A DNA stretch of 64,000 nt from Sipunculus nudus (taxonomy: Eukaryota > Annelida > Sipuncula > Golfingiida > Sipunculidae): assembly GCA_026874595.1 (NCBI GenBank), contig CM049311.1, positions 58,841,953 through 58,905,952 of the forward strand, read 5' to 3'. The notes under the pieces are model-generated. The model was not told the DNA's origin. It made no database searches and saw only the letters and a list, made by a program, of their open reading frames with translations. The first letter of the stretch is position 1, and each line of letters begins with the position of its first letter. Below are positions 1 to 11,410 of this stretch, in pieces. A program made the translations under genes and the position numbers.

Positions 1-678
1 TAAAAAAAAAATAAAGAGGGAAAAATATATCACTTGGAAGAAAGCAACTAAGAACTTGCCATTAAGATTAAAAATACAGTTATAATGTTTTATTAAAATC
101 TTGCAGAAAGAATATGCTGTTTATTATTTACAGTCATGCTGTACCTTTAGTTCTCTTTCAGAAATACCCCTCAAATCATTGTCATTTCCAAATTTAAAAT
201 TCTTATCTTTAACATAAGCACTTAACAATAACAGACACTCATCTTGTTAAAGTCATCCGGGATGTACCACATGCAACTTAGTAACCCAACTCCATCTATA
301 AATCTAGTATTCGAGGCTTACAAATAAGCTACTGGCCATAATTTAGTAAGGGTTCCCCTATTAGTTGTCACATTTTCATGTGAATATAGGGCCTGCATAA
401 AAAAAAGTTTGAACATTCAATGCTTAAACTGACAGTGATAACAGCAAAATGGTTGAGATATTTCCGACATAACCTCTTGAACAATAGAGATAATATGTGC
501 ACAAGACCATGACAGGTAAACAGACAGAAATCCTTATTACTATGTGGCAATTGCCCAGGTGGTATCCTGACTGTGTACGCTCAATCCAGATATATATATA
601 AATGGATCACTTGATTGCTCACTGATAATTCACATTTACAATAACATGTACAATAGTGAAACACCTTAAATGACTTAC
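1..678 (-). other. E2F7/8 intron (partial)
   Basis: AT-rich, starting with the strong donor gtaagt at 678. No coding sequence for the expected second-domain helix is seen. The short minus-strand frame at 368-550 has no family similarity. Confidence 0.75.
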
Positions 679-760
679 TTTTAAACTTGCTTGAGTCTGT
701 CTTGTCCATGGATGGGTCTCCTACCAGCACCTTAGCTGCCATCTCTAAATTGACAGTCTT
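679..760 (-). CDS. E2F7/8: E2F7/8 exon, second DNA-binding domain middle (last exon in window)
   Basis: The exon is 82 bp with acceptor tcctccttacag and donor tttaaaA/gtaagt. It encodes [20 protein letters not shown] then TDSSKFK, aligning with the family block VxLxxAAKILIxE...SKFKTK. The next exon should begin by completing Thr or Lys and continue with the second RRLYDIANVL helix. That motif does not occur at 1-678 on this strand, so it lies outside the window. Confidence 0.92.
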
Positions 761-3700
761 CTGTAAGGAGGACATAGGACAGTTTATTACTTTTTGATGC
801 AACTCCATCAAGGAAAAAAATGAAGCAATGGGGAGAGTGGAGTAGTTTCATATAGAAATCTGAAATTTTGATTAAATGTTAATTTTTTAAGAAAGATCTT
901 ATAGAGGCTATCCAGGCGTAATATAAACTTCAAATACAGCTATAAAAACAGGTAAGGAGGACACAGGAGACTTTGTAATATATTTTTTTCACAAGATACT
1001 GTGTTCAAATGGACATTTATAAAACACAAGGATATGGATAACGCAGCAGTATATGCAGTAATTGGCTGGTTGAGGCACTTCTCCATGACATAAACAGAAA
1101 TTGACATCAGAAGGGGAGGTTTCAAAGCAGGAATTTATTATCATTAATAGATACAGCTTTTATTTCTATGGATGCAAAATCTGAATAACTGTGTCCAAAA
1201 CTGTATGTTGCATGCACACATTATTTCATATTTCTATTGACACATTTAGTAATAAATCTTATGAAAAAGCTGTTCTCTGAATATAAATCAATACTTTTGT
1301 GATGTAACTTCAGTCCTGCCGGTGTAAATTTTACTATTAAATCATGTTTGCCAAAGTGTAAGGGGTAAGGGTATTGTTAATAGATCTGTACGAACTTAAT
1401 GTGCACTTTTTTACAGAGTGAACCTGGGAAATGTTTTTGCTTGTAATGATTTATGTAACTGGAAAATGTTTTCAATGACATATTCAGTGGGCATTTCTGA
1501 AAACTTTACAACTACTGACCTTTGACACCAGAAATAACATCAAGAACTTTTGACTCATGATGCCCAGTGACTTTTCCTTCCGCAAACCATCTGTAAATAA
1601 AGTAAATCTACAAAGTTAGTCACAGGTTCATCAGTCTTGAGATGGTGTAATATGGTGTCACCCTAAGGGTTAAAAGTCTTATATCTGTTACTCTTTAGTG
1701 TTTAAACAACCATGACACCATTGGGGTGTTAAACGTTTATTTTAGTACATATGATCATGGCCTGAGTCCCTGTACGATTACAACTTTCTGTGGGGACAAA
1801 ATCAATATAAAATAAGTAACAATTTTTTACAATATTTGATGATTACTAAAATAATGTGACGTTTAAAGCTATCAGGGCAAAAGACTATTTGGTAATATTT
1901 GTTCTTTTTGTAATAATACAGCTTAATGTGTACAGTACCCTCTAGGAGATAACAATGCATGGTTGTATTACCACATATGACTAGTCCTTTCTGAACGTTG
2001 CTGTCATCACTTGACTGTAGTGGGAGCTTCTTTCTCGGTGAACTTGTCTTCTTTCCCCTCCTGTGTTCCCCTTTCACTTTCACAGACTCTCCAGACAAAT
2101 CAAAGTCTTTCACTTTTTCAATCTGTTCCCCAAGTTTCTCTGCAACCGCTATGCTCTGCAAGCAACAGTTTATTAATGCACAATTAGAACACAGCAATTA
2201 TATTATGAAACATCAGAGGCAAATTAGGCTTAAACATATATTTATGAGCTCAACAAAATACCTGGATTTGCAAATTTAGCTCAACTTGCTCCCTGTATCA
2301 AGTCACTTTTTATAGACATTAATGGTTAACATTATAGGAAAACTAGACATCAAAGATCAAAGACTGCAAAATTTGAATTAATTAAAAGACTGACCAACTT
2401 ACTTTCATGGTCAGTATTAATCAGAGGGTTATATGTTATGCAGCCAGCAGTAGAAATGGGTACCAGTAAATAATGGGGCGGTATAACCTGCTGTGGACTA
2501 TTGTCCCATCCAGGAAGAGTTTTTCTCTTAAGTCGCTTCTCAGTACGAAACTGGGATAAGCTCCAGCCTGATGAGCGAGTATGCCCAGTTGGCTTGGATG
2601 TAAATGCCCAACAGACTATATCTTTACCCAATAAATATTATAACTCTGGTAAATATAAGAGTTGGTGGATTTATCAAAGTTATATTATGATATTTAAAAC
2701 AATTTTTAATTATTCATTATAAAGGATTTCATATAACATATTTCTTCATACCCTGTATTAAATAACTCATCTTAATAATAACAACAACAAAAATATTTCC
2801 CATCATACATAACATCAGATACATAATTACATAGTCAAAGAGTTAATTTATACGTATAGTGAGCTAAATTTGGAATATTATGTAACACAATGTCTAAAGC
2901 CTGACATAATCAGACATATTGTGACTTATTTCATACACATCACCCAACTTTAATACAGGCTGCAATACATTAAATCCTCAAGCAAAGAAATTACTGGGAA
3001 TTACCACTCACCTTAAGTTTGGCTAGAGTGACGGCTAGGTTAGTTTTCCCGTGCCAAATATACCTGTTTTTGGCTCTTCTACTAACCATCTCTACACTCT
3101 CTAAAACATTCACTATGTCATAGATTCTTCTTCTCTCAACCTCTGAAATATGAGTAATGTTTCTTTTTTATTAAACAATTATCTCTGTAAAAGACCAATG
3201 GGAACAATTGACAAATTCAAGCACAACAGGTTCACACTTCATATTAAACTTGGTTTCAAAGTAAACACAAAAAGCATGAATAATTTATAAAGGCTAAAAA
3301 CTCTTCTGGCTGTCATTTGTACATGCATGTAATTTACTGCTGGAACCAGGGACTATTTCAGGCCTTCTAAGGGCATTATTTCTTCCTTTTCCCCGGAATT
3401 TTTCTTGAAACATGTGCAGAAAAAATTACCCCTTTTTTTTAACAAGAATAGGCCCTAGCTTTGAAAGGTAGGAAATTTCCTGGGAACAAGTCATAGGTAT
3501 GCATGGAACAAGAAAGTTACAATAATGAGTCCATGTACCACAGGCTATAGGCTTTTTAAAAATGCACTTGATGTGCACATGGGTGTTAGCTACATTGTTG
3601 TAATATTAATGTCTTCATATGTGTGGCCAGGTTGACTATGTAATGTGTCATTAGCAGATGTCTCCATTTGCAAGCTTTGCGCAAGTAGTTAAGAGTTTTA

Positions 3701-6217
3701 ATGATACATTAAAAAATTTATATAGGATAATATTCCTGAGACACTGGAAAATTATTTGGGGCATTCCCCCCCCCCCCCCCCCCCCCAAGATAGTGATCAC
3801 TTCCATACTTTTTGGAGACACATGGAGCTCAGTGGCGTGCAGTGCCAACTCATCGTATTCAACCATCAGTTCAGCCCAGATCACCCATGCCCCGTTAGGG
3901 TATGGGTTACACATGTTTAACTCAACTGTTCATTAAAGTAAAATGAATATATAAAGGTTGATGAAAACTAAGAAAAGTAAAACATCATCATACTCACTCA
4001 AATCTTTTGCCACCTCATCAAGTGAAATTTCATGTGGAAATGCAGGATCAGGATATGTTGGGTACTTTGCCAGAAATCTGTAGGGACAAATTTATTAAAG
4101 ATCATAATGGTTATAAAAATTACAATACAAAAGTCAAGAGGAACCATGATAGCATAATTTTACATAAAGTATTGCACTGTAAGTTAATGCATATATATTA
4201 TAAAAACTTGTTACTGTAATATTACAATAGTACATGTGTACTCAATTGCAAGTAAACATGTTGCAAGACAGGTAAGGGTTCTATATGGTTACAGCCATAA
4301 TTTGTTCCTGTTATTTTTGTAATTTTTTAGGAATGTATTCCTTAGTGTATGGTTAGCACAAAGACAAAAAATGTTTTCCTGTAAAATAACAAACATTTAC
4401 ATTAGAATGAAAAAGGTCAAGGGACATGCTCCAGACTGCCTGAAATCAGTATTTTCCATGGATATGATTATAGGTAATTTTATGTAAAGCCATATTTAGA
4501 ATTCTAAATACTGCCTGTAGGATCACTTTACTGAGGGCACGTGCTGCATGAGGCACAATTGTCTCTTAGATTAAAACACTCAGCTGAACTGTTTTCCCAC
4601 ATATTCTAGGAAAACAGTAAATCTATTCATAATTTATCATGAAATCAATGCATAGTAAACCTTAGCATTGAACTGATTTATTTGTGGAGGATTTCAAATT
4701 ACTGGTAATGGTAATTCCACACCCTGATTAAAACTTTGAGACACGTGTAATCTGGCAGCAGTCAAATTAATTAACATGGTGAAAAAACTTATTTGGCTGA
4801 TTTCATGGCTGCTGTATTTACTAATTGTTCGGGTAAGATAAAGCCAATGCAAAGCAAGCAGGGTTTCCACTGACATTTCAAGAAAAGAAAATACTCTTAA
4901 GAGGAGACAATTCCTTCTCATATGACATCAGTCTTTATAAAATCTGAATATTCTACCAGAGAATGGGTCCACAAACTTTAAACACCAAGGTTACCTGGTG
5001 AGATGGCTAAGACCTGATTGAAAGCCTGAAGGCCCTAAACAGATTTACTTGCCTAAGATTGCAATTCTCTAAAGTAACATTGTTATGAAGGAAACAAAAG
5101 TGTCACTCTACACCAGAGTTTCTATACAGAGGTGTGAGGTAATATGTTGCACTAATTGCAATTACCAAAGCTATGATAATGAGCATGATGTTAAACAATT
5201 CAAAGTCTGACTTGGGAATTGTAACATGCCAAATGATTTTACATTGTTATCTTGCAATAAAATAGGAATCTTGACTTTGTCAAGTGAGTTTAATATATGT
5301 TCACGGATAGAACATAACACATGCATAAAAAACTTAGTTTTACCCTCAGTACTGAATTTTATGAAATAATACTACAATGTACACTTCAAATTCATGTCCA
5401 AATACTCAATCTGAATATGGAACAATCAAATATTTCAATTTAGAAAATAAATTAAGAATTTATAACTGATTTTAAATGTATAATGTAAAAAAGTTTAAGT
5501 TTGAAAATAAAGCAAAATTTGTTTTTTTTTTATTAAAACTTATAAATATCAATATTTTAAAATGAGAACTAAAGACGTATACATTTTCTCCACTGTCTAT
5601 TTGGTTTCTTGGCTAACATCACTTGTGTTTAAATCCTCTTTCTCTTAACTAGTATGTAATTTAGATAACAAAACCACCAACCTTTGACACAAAAGTCCTA
5701 AGGATTTTTCTTTTCTGCTGCCTTGACACTGACTTTCAAATTCTTCATCCACTTTGCTGACTAATGAACTTTCCTGACTCACAAAATATGTAGGCTGGAC
5801 TGTCTGCTTCTGAGGCTGAGGAAGATGCCCACTCTGACGCAATTCCTCCATCTTTCTGATTTCAGGGCTTGCTACACTCATCAAAAGTTTAAAGTTAGTA
5901 TTAGGAGTCCATGGGTCAGAGTTATCCGGTGGTTTAGTCGGTGTGATTGTGTCCTTCTTGAAGTCTGAAAGCTGGTCATCAAATGGAGTTTTGCTGCGTG
6001 GGGCTGGAGATGATGGTGGAAGAAACAGTCTGTTTTCTGGTGCGTCCAAGGTAAGATGCAGATTTGGCACATTGTGTTTGGCAGTGATATTTTGGGGCAG
6101 TGAAGAATCATTGTTTTGAAATCCTATTACGTCATCTGGCAGTGACTCATTGTCTGTCTCAAAATTTACACCAGTTGCATGAAGAGTCAACAGACCGGAA
6201 ACATTTTCTGCTGCCAT
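679..6217 (-). CDS. E2F7/8: Atypical E2F transcription factor (E2F7/E2F8 family), N-terminal part, 6 coding exons
   Basis: Minus-strand spliced gene, partial at its 3' side because it continues past position 1. Joining 6217-5682, 4077-3998, 3142-3012, 2155-1972, 1590-1520 and 760-679 keeps one frame through GT-AG introns and gives about 361 residues. Seen: an N-terminal [14 protein letters not shown] motif near residue 107, then a first E2F DNA-binding domain (about 168-250) with [40 protein letters not shown] and NRYIWHG, a basic linker, then a second domain start [20 protein letters not shown] and [10 protein letters not shown]...SSKFK. Two tandem DNA-binding domains are diagnostic of E2F7/8, which bind E2F sites without a DP partner and repress S-phase genes in the nucleus. 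Vertebrate homologues are about 870-910 residues, so more than half is missing here. The start is the first ATG after a 5' acceptor. Whether it corresponds to E2F7 or E2F8 cannot be said; invertebrates usually have one gene. Confidence 0.93.
761..1519 (-). other. E2F7/8 intron
   Basis: A 759-bp intron between the two second-domain exons. Nothing else is recognised in it. Confidence 0.8.
1520..1590 (-). CDS. E2F7/8: E2F7/8 exon, start of second DNA-binding domain
   Basis: The exon is 71 bp with acceptor ctttatttacag and donor tcaAAG/gtcagt. It encodes [20 protein letters not shown] and VSK, matching the vertebrate second-domain start RKDKSLRxMSQKFVMLFLVS almost residue for residue. It ends on a complete codon. 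Confidence 0.93.
1591..1971 (-). other. E2F7/8 intron
   Basis: A 381-bp intron, the shortest in the gene. No internal feature is seen. Confidence 0.78.
1972..2155 (-). CDS. E2F7/8: E2F7/8 exon, linker between the two DNA-binding domains
   Basis: The exon is 184 bp with acceptor ttgcttgcag and donor tatgtG/gtaata. It begins [18 protein letters not shown], comparable to the vertebrate linker after LKxxGEE..., and continues as a Lys/Arg/Ser-rich stretch ([15 protein letters not shown]) that may contain a nuclear localisation signal (inference). The donor was chosen because it is the only good one giving the phase needed by the next exon (G+AT = Asp). Confidence 0.8.
2156..3011 (-). other. E2F7/8 intron
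   Basis: An 856-bp intron. It contains a minus-strand open stretch (2404-2631) with a good donor-like gtaagt at its end, but including it would break the frame between the flanking exons, so it is treated as intronic. Confidence 0.75.
3012..3142 (-). CDS. E2F7/8: E2F7/8 exon, first DNA-binding domain recognition helix and wing
   Basis: The exon is 131 bp with acceptor catatttcag and donor AAG/gtgagt. It encodes [20 protein letters not shown], then [32 protein letters not shown] is the E2F recognition-helix signature, and W-H-G is the conserved wing. It joins the preceding exon through a split Lys codon and ends on a complete codon. Confidence 0.95.
3143..3997 (-). other. E2F7/8 intron with poly(C) tract
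   Basis: An 855-bp intron. A run of 21 C (plus strand) occupies 3766-3786. No other element is recognised. Confidence 0.78.
3998..4077 (-). CDS. E2F7/8: E2F7/8 exon, first DNA-binding domain part 1
   Basis: The exon is 80 bp with acceptor ccctacag and donor A/gtgagt. It completes a split Arg codon and encodes [13 protein letters not shown]...[10 protein letters not shown], matching the E2F7/8 consensus KFLARYP...ISLDEVA. It was found by translating the strand between splice sites and is too short to show as a long ORF. Confidence 0.92.
4078..5681 (-). other. E2F7/8 intron
   Basis: A 1.6-kb AT-rich intron between the N-terminal exon and the first DNA-binding-domain exon. No coding or repeat feature is recognised. 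Confidence 0.78.
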
Positions 6218-6225
6218 GCTGTCTG
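5682..6225 (-). CDS. E2F7/8: E2F7/8 exon with start codon and N-terminal region
   Basis: The acceptor reads ttttcatttcag, followed by 8 nt of 5' UTR and ATG at 6217-6215. The exon encodes 178 codons plus two bases and ends caaAG/gttggt. The frame stays open upstream of the acceptor, but the pyrimidine-rich acceptor and the MAAEN start fit better than the longer frame. The product is acidic and S/T/P-rich with several TP/SP sites ([22 protein letters not shown]) that could be CDK targets (inference). It ends in [12 protein letters not shown], the opening of the first DNA-binding domain. Confidence 0.9.
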
Positions 6226-7813
6226 CTGAAATGAAAATAAAAATAACTGATGGTACCATGTGAGAGAAACAGATAATAGCTTTATAAATTGGGTATCAAA
6301 TTTGATCAATATCTGATGATTCAATAATACCCACTGGGAAACTGAGGGGGCAATGTTTATCACAAATGTTAAGATCCCTTTCACTACCAAAGTATTCACT
6401 AGGACATCACTAGTGTATAACATAAAGAATTCAATCGAGGAATTGTCTCACTGAGATGTGTTTTCATAACTGGTTTGTTAATTTTTGTATCATAAATGTG
6501 GCTAGGAAAACTTACTTTAGCAAGAATAAGTAAAAGCTGTATCAGGAAAATAAAAAAAAATTCCAGTGAATAAAGAGAAAAATTTAATTTAACTTGCTTT
6601 TTTTTTCTTCTAATTTGAGCTACAGTTAATTTGTTGGTGTATGTGCTAGACTGCTAGTCAATATCATAAATACAAGTATTAAACATATTAAATTCCAAAT
6701 TTCTTAATGTATTAAAATTAATTTTATACTATAGACCACAAAAAAAAGGTTTTAATGAATCATCCACAAATATTTGCACACATGATGGGGCTCATACACT
6801 GAATGTGAAACTCAATTATCTCGTCTCATGCTCCCACACCAGGGTACAACAAGCTCATGCATTCTGACTTTTGCCAGCTAGGTCCAAAATGAGTTAATGA
6901 TGAAGGACACAGTAAAGATAATATACTTGCGACACACACACATATATATATTTAAATAAATACTTATAAATAAGAACAATTATCTTTAAATTTATTGGAC
7001 TTTTATATATATATGTATTTTGTCTGAGGTCTATGACTAAATATGTATACAATGACACTGTAAAATTAGGACACTTTAGTTAAGGATGATATAACTTTAT
7101 AATGCTACCAGACCCATGCCACAAATTACCAAAAGTTTGCAATCTCTCAATTTCAGATTTTACAAACTTGGCATCCCTGTACATGTCAGCTTTGAAATCA
7201 AGCACTCTTATTTTCTATTCAAATGGAATTTTATTCGACTCCAACAGTGTATTTAACAATATTAAATATTATCAGGAGCCACAAATGTGTAATTTTCATT
7301 TAACAGCTGTCACTTAGACCAATGCAATGGTCCATGTCAACTCTACCAAAATATTGTTTGAGAAATCATTACATTAATATTTATAAAATAATCTTTATGA
7401 TCCAAAGATTAACCAAAATAGTTAATATAAATTTCTAAAGATGTTTAGATATAACAATGGAATATATACTCGTAATGACTATTGTAAATCAGATCGATCA
7501 TTAAATCAATAAAAAATGGAGTAAAATTAGATTGGGCTTGATTAAAATAATTAATATTAATAATATATTAAGTTTCTTGCCGTAATCTATCGTGCCCTTG
7601 ATCTAAAGTGTACAAAAGTACAGTTACAAAAATTAAATTAACAGTCGTGCAAGTGGAAAGAAAGCGATTTGGTAACAGATAAATGAATAATTATTCCCTG
7701 ATTCCTTCTGCCCATCCCTTTGACAGACGACACCCGAAGCCACGCCGGGTATTTCACGCCCTATCGGCTCAATGTCATTTGGAACTGAATAAGATAATCA
7801 ATTAGAGACATAC
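6226..7813 (-). other. Inferred 5' UTR intron of E2F7/8
   Basis: The start-codon exon begins at a splice acceptor (6227-6226), so at least one upstream untranslated exon must exist. The best candidate lies in the CpG-richer stretch above 7814, where TTTG/gtatgt gives a donor at 7813. A second donor-like gtaagt near 6515 could mark another UTR exon. The stretch is AT-rich and otherwise featureless. Confidence 0.45.
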
Positions 7814-8090
7814 CAAACGACAAGCGAACACCACATATCGCGTATGGTGCAACAAATTGAGACCCAGCCAGTTCTGGGACCCGTTGTTCCTGGACTTTGC
7901 GGGAAATCTGCCGGTACCGCACACACTGGCTGCGCGTCCACTATATTCGTAAACATTTCAAAAATGGCGCGTGATTAGCAAGGGCCCCAGAACGAGGATA
8001 GCGTCAGCTCCCCTACTATCATCTGGGTGAGACACTAATGGGAACGTATCGCCTTCCATGGAATGACAGGTTCTCTAACCGCCATTAAAC
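7814..8090 (-). promoter_or_regulatory. Probable promoter and 5' UTR exon of E2F7/8
   Basis: CpG density and GC content rise clearly against the AT-rich surroundings (acgcc, ccggtaccgc, tgcgcgtcc, ggcgcg). It lies upstream of the first coding exon and includes an E2F consensus site (7899-7906) and a second GGCGCG core (7966-7971). No TATA box is evident, as expected of a CpG-type cell-cycle promoter. The transcription start is not fixed by the sequence. Confidence 0.5.
7899..7906 (-). promoter_or_regulatory. Consensus E2F binding site
   Basis: The minus strand reads TTTCCCGC, an exact TTTSSCGC match. Its place in the promoter of an E2F family gene suggests control by activator E2Fs and/or feedback (inference; vertebrate E2F7/8 genes are known E2F targets). 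Confidence 0.55.
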
Positions 8091-9299
8091 GGTCTCTTTT
8101 ATGTGAAATATGTTCAAATTAGTTCAAGAAGGGTTGTTAACAATATGCATGGTCATTCACGGGAAAATCTTAAATCAATGCATATTGCACAGTATGCTAA
8201 TTATAAAAATTCACCTTCCAAATAGGCTCTCCCAAGTTGACCCAGTTAGCCGGCAATGTGTCACTGCACGCTCGTGAAACCAACAAGGATTCATAGGTGC
8301 GAGTATACTCACTATCAGACTTCGTAAGAAGTGTGATAAGCTTTAAAACACACATACATATGGAACTTCTAATCCCAGTCATGTGGTTCTGATACCATAT
8401 TACTTAAAAGTTCTATATTAACAGCCAAAATTTATCATCGTGCGTGTAAATAAAAGAAAATTTTAGACAGGCTCATTATGTGAGAAGAATTTTGTTAACC
8501 TCTGCACAATTTTGTTAACAGGAAACCTAATTGAAAAATAGATAACAGTTTTGTTACTTGAAGCATTTATAACTCTAATATTTAAGCACTAAATTTAACA
8601 CAGTTCTAAGTGATATGTATATGCATGAAATTTTTTTGCATAAATCAGAATAAATGAATACAGTGCAGAGCTATGGCTAGTGCAAGAATAAATCGACAAA
8701 TTTTTTTAACAAACACAATGTTTAATGATTAAGGGGCAGTAAAATTAAGAGGAGAATAAAGATTATTTGCTTACCCATGAATCTGACTATGTTAGCTCCA
8801 GAAACACGTGCACTCAGCTAAATGATACCCTTGGTTAATGATCAAAGTTAGCTCCTAAAGTTCCGAGGCAAGTCTGGGCATATGTTGTTGCAACATATAT
8901 CCCATATAGCACATATGTTCCCGCGTGATTTTCTTGGGTCTTTTAAGAGCAATAATGATTATGTGCAACAGTATTCGGAAATTACTTATATTAAGTACAA
9001 TGTCAGCCAAACAGTACTGATGTTATTAAGATTTTATAATCGGTATTTTGATAGGTATCCCGCGAACTTGGTGCTCAACATGTACAGGGGTTGGTTTGAC
9101 AGTTCTTTCGTGACGGAGTCTCCAACTTTGCCCCTGTGTATCACTTAAATCAGAAGCTGCTATTTGATGCCATTCATATATTTGATAAAACAGAGTGAGC
9201 TTTGTGTAAAATATGTTATTCAGAAACTTAAAACTGTCAGGTACAATGATTCCCAAAAAATATTTCTACATACCAACTATCGCAGGCCTGAACAGCTTT
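8091..9299. other. Intergenic region between divergent promoters
   Basis: About 1.2 kb of AT-rich sequence between two CpG-richer peaks. The short open frames at 8197-8382, 8882-9148 and 9026-9256 have no recognisable domain and overlap on opposite strands, so none is called. Confidence 0.5.
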
Positions 9300-9741
9300 G
9301 ACTGACAATTTGGCGCGGGATCTAGGTTAGTGTAATCCCGTTCAACCCCGCCCAACTGTGTTAATCAAATCATTCACTACCATTGTAGGTCATTTCCGCC
9401 CTCTTTACGGATAACCCAATCATAATCAGCCATATGCATGTTCTGAGGTCAATGACATGCACGACCTTCGTCCCGTCGGCTGCCAGGCGATAAACAATGC
9501 AGGTTCCCTCCCATTTTTGATGACGTTTGTCACATATTCCTTGCACGTTGCATTAGTTTTGATTCCCGGAGCGGCAACAGTGGATTATCCTCTCTCTCTT
9601 TACACATTATTTTGGATATATATTTCGGAATTATACGATAAACATTGGATATACCATTTCAAAAAGAGTGATTTAAGGAATCTGTTGTGAAACTGTAGTT
9701 CCCAGTTATTTTTCAGCATCACGGTGGACGTGAATCAACCA
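9300..9741 (+). promoter_or_regulatory. Probable promoter/leader of a plus-strand gene
   Basis: A second CpG-richer stretch (ggcgcggg, ccccgccc, ttccgccc, cccgtcgg) upstream of a strong plus-strand splice donor at 9836. It holds a consensus E2F site (9309-9316), a GC box (CCCCGCCC, 9346-9353) and a CCAAT box (9416-9420). The combination of E2F and CCAAT boxes is typical of CpG-type promoters. It could also be a distal part of the E2F7/8 control region. Confidence 0.45.
9309..9320 (+). promoter_or_regulatory. Consensus E2F site TTTGGCGCGGGA
   Basis: TTTGGCGC is an exact TTTSGCGC match on the plus strand, extended by GGGA. With the site at 7899 it frames the divergent intergenic region. Confidence 0.5.
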
Positions 9742-9835
9742 ATGTTTACCTTTTGCACTGCAACAATGCATCTTCAAATCACACGCTGTTGCTTGAAACT
9801 GTGTGCCAGCACATCAAAAGATATCACATTTTCAG
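9742..9835 (+). CDS. First exon (3' part) of plus-strand gene; possible coding start
   Basis: The exon ends ATTTTCAG/gtgagt, a near-perfect donor at 9836. An ATG at 9742 opens a frame of 31 codons plus one base (MFTFCTATMHL...KDITFS). Spliced to an acceptor at 13809 this phase runs in frame into the MAGHTSFTQG exon. It may equally be untranslated leader, since the downstream ATG has a much better Kozak context. No family is recognised. The 5' end of the exon is not determined. Confidence 0.35.
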
Positions 9836-11337
9836 GTGAGTTTCTCATATGTTTGATCTATGAATGCTTTCGTTAAGGTACATTGATATTGTCTGTTATT
9901 CGATGACGCATTATGACGTATATATTTGCTGGTGACCATATGGATACCTCGATTACATCACAGCATGGTGTATACGTGTATTGGTGATGATACAAGCAGT
10001 TCACCAGTCAATCAACCCCATCACGGCATCAGTCACCGATAACCACTGATAACTATCTGTCAGCTGGAAGTGATACTGTTGTCTGTACACATGCGACCAG
10101 CAATATTGCACCTGCTTGTACAATATTAGCCCACTGATGGGTGGCATGACCGTCTTGTATACATCTGCAATGCAGAGGTCCAAATTATAAAAATGTTTCG
10201 ACTGTATAAAAAATAATGAGAATTGTCATAAAATAATTTTTATTTAAATATTGTTTAGAGGACTATAACAAGTAATTTGATTAGTTGGCAGTTTTCTTCA
10301 GCCATAAATTTATAGTCATGAGAAAAAATGGCCAAGCTTACCTTTTAACTGAATTTTACCCATTCAGATTTAAATTGAGTTTGAAATGTGAAACAAATCT
10401 TGTGTTAAAATATATATGAATTCAGTATTTAAGTTTGTTTTCTCTACAGACTATACAGTGTATTATATATAACATGTAGCATGTGTACACACTGCAGTTT
10501 TAATCATAGATGCAAGTGTTTGAATTTGGCACTAGAGTATAGCAATGTATAGTATAACTTACTATGAAATTCATTAGATGATTTACAATTTTTGGAATAA
10601 ATGTCAAATTGTATAAGAAAAAACCATATGGTGAAATAATTATACATAATGTTGTTTATATTATGTGTTATAAGTGTACCAAATTTATATTGCATGATTT
10701 TAAATAAAGGCTTTTGCTAGATAGTTAAATGGCATGATGTACATCATTTAAACAAGTCAATGTATTATCTAACCATTACTGAAGCAATAATACAGTCAGA
10801 AACTGTAATTATTATGCAACAAGTTGTGAACTGTAATGTAAATTATTTAAGTATTGAGTCATGTCATGGCACAGTCATTTTTAAAACTCCATAACCACAT
10901 ACATATACAGTTCACACTGCATCATGTTATTCTGGTATAACAAGGCCCATGACCACCAGGCCCCCCCCCCCCCCCCGGTATTATTTTTATTATTGGCTCA
11001 GAGCACCTTAAGTAAATCAGTCCATGTGAAAATAAGTGTCAATACTAACCCAAGGTGATCCAGCTCCAGGGCCTTATTTCTTGAAAATATCATTTAATTA
11101 TCATTCTTATTCATTGTTATGTTGACTTTCAAAGTTAAGCTGTAAAACAGTATGAATATTTACATTTTGTTATCTTGAAAATGAGATAACCAATATATAT
11201 ATAATATTATCATATGGTTTAAAAGTATACATAAATAGCAAAACATTATTGAAATTGCATTTATGCCTTTTCAGTTTTAAGAGAAAAATTAGCACAGCCG
11301 GCCCAGCAGAAAGAAAACTGTATATTTATCTCAGGGT

Positions 11338-11410
11338 TTAATAATAATAATAATATTTTATTTTATATAGCGTAAAATCCACCGAAGTGCTCTAAAACGC
11401 TTTACAACAC
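11338..11410 (+). repeat. AAT microsatellite with dispersed-repeat tail
   Basis: AATAATAATAAT is followed by ttttatatagcg...gctctaaaacgctttacaac. This arrangement resembles tails of short dispersed repeats that I know from many marine invertebrate genomes. The family is not identified. Confidence 0.4.

Noticed and set aside
2350-2631. Minus-strand open frame of 93 codons ending in a donor-like gtaagt, between two E2F7/8 exons
   Set aside because: Exons 3142-3012 and 2155-1972 already join in phase 0, and this frame would end in phase 1 and break the reading. It also has no similarity to the E2F7/8 linker.
4007-4219. Plus-strand frame of 70 codons at 4.0-4.2 kb
   Set aside because: It is the antisense shadow of the E2F7/8 exon 3998-4077.
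9457-9690. 77-codon hydrophobic frame in the plus-strand leader region
   Set aside because: No domain is recognised and it ends before the strong donor at 9836. It could be an upstream ORF but nothing supports it as a gene.
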